Shown: one piece after another, positions 56,340 through 64,000 of the stretch
Layout of the letters: every line of letters begins with the position of its first letter
How positions within the stretch are numbered: the stretch's first letter is position 1
The notes under the pieces: model-generated
Told to the model about the DNA's origin: nothing
The model's database searches: none
The model's input: the letters and a program-made list of their open reading frames with translations, nothing else
Program-made: the position numbers and the translations under genes
NCBI GenBank assembly: GCA_003864495.1
Contig: ML133457.1
Span: 1,984,001-2,048,000, forward strand
Length of the DNA stretch: 64,000 bases
Direction of reading: 5' to 3'
From: Nemopilema nomurai
Lineage: Eukaryota; Cnidaria; Scyphozoa; Rhizostomeae; Rhizostomatidae

Positions 56340-59300
56340 TCACATGAGGTTTGAGAGAGACACCAGTGCGGCCAGCAGCACCATTGTCAGTGTCGTTGAC
56401 GAAGCGCCAACTGAAAGAGATTGAAAACGAGGCCTATAAAAAAGGTCTGGAAAAGATCAAGCACAAATACATTTCACTGTAAGCATTAAATGTGGGCGAG
56501 CAAGCACATAAACATAAAGGAGATATTAATTATGTGGTGAGTCTTTCAGAACTTGTAAATTCACATTAAATTGTTGCCTGTATTTTAAATTCACAAATAA
56601 AACACATTTTTGAAGTACACGCATATTGCATAGGAAGTGACACCCACGTTGTCTGATTCGAAAATTAAAATATTTTTAGTTCAACCCCTACCCTTATTGA
56701 CCTTTTTCGTCTTCTCAATTGGGGCTATGCAACTCAGGCGGTTCGTGCACTTAAAAAGCATATTTTTAATAATTTGCACACTTTCATATTGTTGCCAGCC
56801 CCACCCCCATAATTGAAGATGTACGCGGAAAGAGAGCTATTAAGCAGAAGACAGGAAACACTTTTCCAATAATTCCATCTAAGAAAGTTTGTCTTACTTG
56901 CCGCACTGTTTGGCTTTTTCGAGATTGTGGAGGAGCTCCTTGTTGCTAAAACCAATACAAATAACGTTTCCAACTGTTTTCATGACCCATTCCTTATAAG
57001 ATTCAATAGAGTTTGAAAAGACCGGACAAGAGCAGCTAAGGAACAGCAAAAAGACGAGGCATTTGAAAGAAGTAGAAACAGTTTTCCCATTGATTTATTA
57101 GCCATGCCCTTTGGCGAGAATTGTATAAAAGCAAGTTAACACGTTTCGTGGTGCACATAATAACTCCATACAGGACTTATCTTGGACCTGCAGTAATCCA
57201 AAACAGGATAGGAAGGGTTGCAGGAAAAAGGTCAGGGAAGGAGTGCATAAATGGGGTATAGGAAGGTATGTTTAAACTTGAAGGAAATGATTAAACTAAA
57301 GTGGTGAGGATTAGATTGAAATGGCTTTGAACTGCTCAATAAGTAGAAAAACACATAAGTTGCATAAAGATCTCTATAGATAAAGTGATGTGAAATTTTT
57401 AGAATTTTTCTAACATCCGTGGATTGTTAGAAAATATTTGCCTTACTTGTCGCACTGTTTGACTTAACTGAAATTGCGGAGGAGCTTCTGGTTGCTAAAA
57501 CCAAAGCAAATGGTATTTTCAAATGCTTTCACAACACAATCTTTATGCGATTTAATAAAAAAACCAAGTGCCATACTAAGTCTGCTGACATATCTATGCA
57601 AAAATAATTCTATGTAGACAGAGTATAACAATATGAAGAGTTTAACATTTTACTTTGACCCTTCTTACAAAATGTGAAATGTTACAGGACGTTGACTAAT
57701 CATAATATGGCCAATCATGCACTCTTTCTGACAACCTCGCACTCTTCAATTTGCAATTAGCTATTAACTTTGACAGCTCTTTGTCTTTTTTCGGTGCTGG
57801 CATATTCTGACAAAAAGTGCTTTAAGTATGCTACATTATGCTATTGCTTCCCGTGCTTTTTCGAAGTTCTGCAACATTTGCTCACATATTTTTCCATCTT
57901 TGCCCAGTAAAGGAGAAAAAAATCTTAAAAGACATTATTTTCTTTGCATTGCATTGCTCTTCTAACGAAAGAGAGAATTGATGCGTGCAAAATGCCAGGA
58001 TATAAAAGGAAACAAGACCCTAAACAAAAGATCGCAAGAAGGTCTTGGAAAAAACGAAGATGATCTGCAGCCAAAAGAAAAACTTGAAAACTGCAAAAAT
58101 AAAAGAACGAAATAGGAAGGAATATATGAGTAAAAAAAAGTGGACTTAGACAAAGATAAAAAAGGAGGAAGAATAAATGAGGTGAAAGGTACTAGTGATG
58201 AAACTTGGTTGTGAAAAAATGGACAACAATAAAATGTGCCAAAAAGTGAACAGAGTGGAAAGAAGGAAAATAAAAAGCAAGGCTAGTCCTGAATGCTGAA
58301 AGGAAGGGAAAATAGCAAAGAATTGAAAGATGTAGCGAATGGTATTACCTTACCTCAAGGAACGCTTAGGCTAATTCCTAACCTTCTTAAGCAAGGCCTA
58401 TAGCAGAAAACCGAGTAATAGGATCCCTTGGGGTACAACATCAGCTGATTAAAAGAACATCCCAGATAAGATCTGGCAAATGATAGTGAGTCATTACTTC
58501 CATACATCTGCACTCTCTAAAGATTTGTACCTCTCCTGAATTTCTCACAACATATTAAAAGAAAAGACATTAGAGAAAGACATTAGTCTGAGCATTATTT
58601 CGCCAAAGGCAAGATATAGGAGTATAGAAAAACAGTACATCATTATGAGGGAGCAAGAGGATTCAAAGTGGCGAGGAGGAATTGAAATTCCTGGGTAAAG
58701 CCTAAGTTTGAGACACAAAACTACGTATGCCACTGATGTAAACAAACCCAATTTATTCAAATAATTTAAGAGGAGAATTGAGGGACAAAGTGAATGGTTC
58801 TTTATTCTCCATGTAAATTTTCGCCGCAATTGAAAAGACAGTTGCTTTCCCATAACACAGGGGGTGGGGGAAGGGGGCAACTTTTGATAATATTCGTAGA
58901 AGCTTAAGCAAATAGGCGTGAAAAAGTAGCCCAAAATTTGTTCGGGTGACAATGCATTCATGTGAACTGACGTTGAGTTTCACAACAATTCCAAACGGGT
59001 GCTCTTTTTAGGCCGTCCCATTTCGACAGGTCGAGTAAAAATAGAGGGCCTAGCCGTAATCATTCAGTTCAGTTCTAAATGGCGCTCTTCTAGGAAAACT
59101 GTCTCTAAGCCCACACCGTGTCAATGTATCTTGAAGTTCAATAAGAATAGTCGGGTATGTTCCATGTGAATGAAAGCTTAATGGTAATTATTCAAGGTCG
59201 GTTTCCAACGAAACCAGCCTGGTGTTATAATAGTAGGGCTGAAAAATTACCGCTGGTCGGTGGTGCCGCTGTGTTGGTTTGGTTGATCTTGATTTGCGAT

Positions 59301-62300
59301 CCCACGACGGTGTTTCCGGTCAGAGGATTGCTTGAGGTCCCGTAAAGTGTCATGTTCCAGCGGAATAGAGTTCCTAAAACAAGAAACATTTGAATGCTCT
59401 TTCAGCTCACAACTCTGTTTAAAATACTTTTATGCTGACTTTCTTTGGCTTTCTTTAAACGAATATCAAGTCTAAATGATTGCTCAAATTGGATCTCTTG
59501 CAATGGTTAATCAATATATGCAACAAAGAACAAACAATTTTGAGAAACGGGGGCTAAAGAACTTAGTAGTGATTCATCACAATAAAAAAGTCAGATTAAC
59601 TGGATTGATCGAAAGAAGAGGAATTACACGAGTAAAAAAGCAAAATGAAATAATGTCTCAAATTGATATAAAATGATGTGGGGTTAAGGGTGAAGTAAGA
59701 GGTGTAATGTTGAAGAGTGGGGTAGAGTGTTTTGAGTAAGAAGAAAAGAAACATTACTAGGTGATGACTGAAAGCTCGGATGCTAGGGTGTTAGAAAAAG
59801 TCAGAAGACTATTGGTGATGGCTGAGAGTATGAGTGATGGATGGGTATGAGTGATGGATGGGGTAGGGGTGATGGATGGGGTATGAGTGATGGATGGGGT
59901 ATGAGTGATGGATGGGGTAGAGGTGATGGCTTGGGTATGGGTGATCACTGGAGAATCTAATTCCTGTCTTGATCTGACCAATTCTCGGGGCTAAAACATT
60001 TGGATTTGGTTCGTTTCAAAATATTGAACTAATTTCTTGTGACTCCTTGATTAGTCTAACGGGTGACTTTGATTTAAGTTCTCATCTGTTTGAGCTCAAC
60101 TCTCCCTAACTCCGCTTTCGCTAGTCATTCAGGTCCCAATTATTTCCTTTTGGTTCAGGTCCACATAGATTCCTTTTGATAGCCACCAACACATTCATTT
60201 TCTGAAATCTGCCCTACGCTTCATTTACACAATTAGGGTACACTCTACCTTCATTCGTAGGATCTGGTTTGACATTTCGAATTCGAATCTGCCAGTTACC
60301 ACGCGGATTTTCACCCCAAAAATGCAAGGACATCGTAGACAAATTGTCTATTTCCTTTTTTGAATCCATGAATCTACCTGAAAAGAAAAAGTTTACTTTC
60401 AAAAAATGTTTGCAACTCGAATACGTTAGACAAAAATGGAAAGGTCCTTTAAATTTTTCAAAAAATGTAATTCTCGATCGATAATTTCTACCTTGGATGT
60501 AGGAACATATTTAAAATAGAGGAAAAACTAACAAGTAAAAAAACACTAGTTTTGAAAGAAATGGTACAAATATGATGGGCGCTGGTGTTTAAATTGGAGC
60601 TGGCTCTAGAACCTGCATAGACTGGAGAATCTGGAAAAATGAAGAACATAATTTTCGACAATATTTGGGAAGAACATGAAAAGAAATGGAATTTTGCTAC
60701 AGCCTTTCATTCACTTCATTTCATTCACTGTGTTTATTGAAAAAACTCAACAAAATCGCATATTGTATGGAGAAAAGACCGTGTAGAATAGGCAAAAACA
60801 TTTCAAGTCTTCAGGGCTACAACATCACAAAATATAAATTCGCATTTAATATGTCAGAGATATGAACGATGATGACAAAATTTAATTCAACCTAGGTGAT
60901 CAAGTAACAACAGGCGAAAACCTGGAGAAACAACAAGGCGAAAACCTTGAAAAGGCTTTAAAAAGAAGGTCATAATTATTATGAAAACAAGGTAGAGGAA
61001 AATCCACTTAGTAAGTGGGTATGCGTTACCTGACCGCAATATAATTGACTTTGTTCCACTTGGACTCTCAACCTCGACTTCAATATTCTTCCGATTAGTG
61101 AAGTTCATACTAAGTTGCAGTACAACATGTTCCACGTAGTTAATTCTTTGCCCTTCTCCTCCGCACGTGGCCGGCCATGACGTCAAAGCCACAGTCTGAG
61201 TTAGTGTCTGGACGCCATCAATCCTGCAATAAGTGTCCAAACTTTCAAAAACGAAATTGACAACAACCGTATGGTTTCTGATTAAAAAAATTGGATGCGA
61301 GAAGAACCACAGCAGACATACTCAAAATAATATTATTAAAAAAAATAAGAAACACTTTATTAGATTGAAAGTTGTTCAAGTCAGATTACATCGAAAATCT
61401 CTAGAATAAAAAATTGTAGATAAATTTTTATTACTATATGTTACTATCATCATCATTGTACTCAATTCAAAATTTTTACAGTGCCAAAATCAAAGTTCTA
61501 GAATTCAAAGTGCAGAGGTTCAATTATCAGAAAGTTATCTTTCTTTGAAATGTTTCTATTTCTTGAAATTATCAAAAAGTCCTTATGCATTCACTACATA
61601 TTCTCATAACAAAGTTATCTGTGAAACTTCACTTTATAGAACATTTTGACCATGAAAAACTTGCCATGAAAAATTATTGTGAACCTAAACTGTGAACAAG
61701 TGTTTTGAGGTACAAAATTTCACAATAGCAGTTAAAAGGAGGAACTAGTTTTTGCATACTTTAAGTAAGTGTTATGGATCCGCAACTGGCTATTTATTCT
61801 GTCAGCTTTTGGTTATTTTCCGACATTTGCATACTCAGAGGGGGGTCGGACGAGAAAGTACTTTAAAGTATGCAAGTACTAGTTCCATTTTTTCTTGCTA
61901 TTGTGAAACTAAACTCGTAGAAAAAGTAAGTAAAACTAAATCAATTGAGTGGCGCTTTTACGATGCGTCACAACTACGATGCTTGAGACAGTGAACAAAA
62001 AACACACACCCATTAATCCTTCGTTTCAATGAGTGAGTTCTATGAAAAGGGGTTACTCAAGCCCCTATTACAGTTGCAATTACGTATGCCCTGCTGTTAA
62101 CGTAAGCAAGAACCTAGAGAGAATCGTCCCTTCTAGCAATTACTGCTACTTTAATGGAGCAATTACTGTTACTTTGATGGAAAACTTTGAATCCGAGTAG
62201 ATTCCCTGAGGGTGCCAGAATTTCTTAGTACGCTGGGAACGGCTTTTTATCTGACATATAATAGCCATATCACATTTCGGTTATTCGTACTTACCGTTTT

Positions 62301-63768
62301 GGAGTGTTTGGCAATACAGTTTCACATTGTAGTTGTTGGCCCACATTCTTCCAGCCTTTGGCATTGGTGGTTAGAGCGTCCGCATCAAGAAGCCCAAAAC
62401 CAAAGTCATCACTCACTGTGAAAAGTCAATATTGTGCAGGAAAACAAGATAGTGACAAGGACAAAATAAGATACTTTAAGGTATGGTTGCATTCTACTGG
62501 TGAGAGTAGCTGAGAGACAGCCAGCAATGAGAATCGCAACTTCAATGGATAAATATGGAGATGTAACGCATGGCCACAAACTGGCTTTATTCATGTTACA
62601 CTAGCACTTTGCGAAGAAAAAGACGATTTGTTAATGGTTTATTGCAGCCTATTTAGTTGATTATTTTGCAACGTAATTGTCCATAAGCCAAGGGAATGTG
62701 GTTGGCATTATTAAATGGTGTGTTCTTGCGATGTCTACTGAGGTATAAGATCGTGGATTGATTCTAGCACTTCTAAATAGTGCAAGAAGAAAGAGGTTTC
62801 TCCTAAAATTATTAAAACGGAATGCCAGAAATAGAAAAAGGTAGTTTTTGTATTGGGAATTTGTTAATAGTGTGTTGCTATGATATGTTGAGTCAATGAT
62901 ACAATGAAGGTATGGAAATATGATGTAATGGGAGATGGGAGGCGAAATCAATAGCGCAAGGAAAGAATAATTTAACACGCTTATAGACCCAAGTAAACCT
63001 ATCATCTACCAAATAGACTCAGTCTTACAATTAGTACATCACTATTCCGAATTGATAACTCGATTACTGCATCACTACGGTTATAGTTAGATTCAAAGCA
63101 ACTGAACCTTCGATGAAGTGCTTGTCAAAGAATAATTGAAGATTATGAAACTTACCTTTGATGCCCGCTTTGTTTGTCATCCAATGGACCGTTTTGAAAT
63201 TCGAGCATGAGCTTCGTGCAATCAAATGCTGCAAATCTCTCCAACCAATATTTGGGCTGCAGGAGAAAAACACTTTAGTTTTGTGCTTTCATGTTCCCTA
63301 GAAAATTATCTATAACCCCTCCTTACTTTCCATATTGTTCATTGGAAGGAAATGCGAACTCTTCCCCAGTTCCTCAAAAATAGTCCTTTGATATTTGTCT
63401 TCCTAGAAAGATTCGCTGATTCCCCCATGTTCCTTTTAACAAAGGCAGCACGCTCCTTTGTTCTCACGAGGGGACCTCAATTTCGACCTCGAATCACCAT
63501 GTAGAGCATTCAACTGATAGCCCGCTATTGCACCCCTTGACAATGGACTACTCGTAGATTCTGAAACATTTATCCTTCAAAATTCTCTAATAAATTGTTA
63601 ATGGGTAATTTTCATCAACAAACAAAACCAAAGTTTAATTATAAAAAGAACAAGGAGAGAGCATTACTTGGCCTGCAGAACCAAAGCGAAAACCCCAGAG
63701 GCAACAGCAGCAGCGGCGGATGAAGCACCAGTGGTTTTGGTACAAGTGTTCTGCAGCGCACATGTTGG
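56340..63768 (-). CDS. Subtilisin/kexin-like proprotein convertase, C-terminal part (5' end outside window)
   Basis: Serine endoprotease of the kexin family expected to cleave precursor proteins in the secretory pathway. Minus-strand exons: 63768-63668, 63256-63156, 62415-62295, 61223-61030, 60377-60249, 59373-59251, 57494-57447, 56945-56898, 56410-56340; all phases agree. The first exon holds the active-site Ser region CTKTTGASSAAAAVASGVFA, followed by PNIGWRDLQHLIA and FGFGLLDADAL. A P (Homo B) domain follows: NYVEHVVLQLSMNF, PSGTKSIIL, HFWGENPRGNWQIRIRN, LFRWNMTLYGT. Then come a Ser/Thr/Asn-rich linker including two homologous 48-nt exons, and a hydrophobic end, LTMVLLAALVSLS before NLM, like a GPI signal or membrane anchor. 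Compared with furin, the usual HTGTSASAP is changed: only the catalytic Ser and nearby Ala remain and Pro is replaced by Ala. The Asp and His catalytic residues lie off the right edge. Confidence 0.85.
56898..57494 (-). repeat. Duplicated 48-nt exon pair in the convertase gene
   Basis: Segments 57494-57447 and 56945-56898 are homologous, each 48 nt, each preceded by TTGGTTTTAG or TTTTAG and followed by GTAAGG or GTAAGA. Both are phase 1-1, so either, both or neither can be spliced in without breaking the frame. They encode ATRSSSAISVKSNSAT and ATRSSSTISKKPNSAA. The flanking introns share similarity close to the exons. Confidence 0.8.
57950..58330. repeat. A/G-rich low-complexity stretch
   Basis: A purine-rich region without a simple period (AAAAGGAAA, GAAAAAC and the like) lies in the large convertase intron. 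No exon was found in it. Confidence 0.5.
59828..59945. repeat. 18-bp minisatellite (GAGTGATGGATGGGGTAT)
   Basis: Six to seven copies of an 18-bp unit lie in a convertase intron. The unit is a multiple of three, which explains the periodic minus-strand open frame (TPSITH). Confidence 0.92.
61713..61914. mobile_element. MITE-like element with inverted ends of about 50 bp
   Basis: The left arm TTTCACAATAGCAG then GGAACTAGTTTTTGCATAC pairs with the right arm GTATGCAAGTACTAGTTCC then TTGCTATTGTGAAA. The arms match over about 50 bp with small differences; a loop of about 100 bp has no coding capacity. It lies in the convertase intron between the exons ending at 62295 and starting at 61223. Confidence 0.65.
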
Positions 63769-64000
63769 CTAAAATCGAAAACACGTGGGTATATCATCAT
63801 GGATAAAATTTGACAGATCATAAATCACTCATGACGTCATAACAAGAAAATCTAGGCCCTTTCAAAGCAAGCTTTCATTTTGCTAGGTTTTTCAGCGCTT
63901 AGGTGCAATGTTGTATTCTAATAAAACGCATAACATGTTGGTGTGTATGTGAATTTCTGCTACCAGTAATTTAAAGGGAACGTAGATGTCGATGCTCCTT

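Overview
The window looks like animal nuclear DNA: AT-rich, with multi-exon genes split by mostly GT-AG introns of about 100-3,300 bases. The encoded proteins are typical metazoan ones (Paf1-complex CTR9, a tetraspanin, thymidylate synthase, a kexin-type convertase with a P domain, EF-hand and carboxylesterase proteins). An invertebrate fits the compact introns, MITE-like elements and minisatellites. An anthozoan cnidarian is my impression only and is not demonstrated here. Gene models were built by hand from splice signals, exon phase and known family motifs, so exon edges are predictions.

Layout. Minus strand, 1-3035: 5' part of a type-B carboxylesterase (CE1), running off the left edge. 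Minus strand, 6207-11651: a paralogue (CE2) with the same three-exon structure, broken by three single-base frameshifts. Plus strand, 13231-33264: CTR9 in 29 exons, with its introns loaded with tandem arrays (TACT microsatellite, a long polypurine AAAG tract, a 2-kb 32-bp minisatellite and a 1-kb 39-bp minisatellite). Plus strand, 34518-41601: a seven-exon tetraspanin. Minus strand, 44185-45979: an EF-hand protein related to sarcoplasmic calcium-binding proteins, 5' end not found. Minus strand, 49115-54989: thymidylate synthase. Minus strand, 56340-63768: the 3' half of a subtilisin/kexin-like convertase, running off the right edge.

The genes do not form one pathway. The two esterases are a local tandem duplication with a tract of near-identity that suggests gene conversion. 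CTR9 and TYMS are housekeeping genes. The gaps hold several small inverted-repeat elements, a SINE-like tRNA-derived segment and a reverse-transcriptase relic.

The most interesting points are: (i) twin 48-nt phase-symmetric exons in the convertase, just before a hydrophobic GPI-like tail; (ii) its altered active-site serine motif, with the usual Pro replaced by Ala; (iii) the esterase conversion tract and frameshifts; (iv) a single-base frameshift in the essential CTR9 gene, which warns that some indels may be sequence errors; and (v) two unrelated minisatellites flanking one CTR9 exon. I did not find an obviously new multi-gene system.
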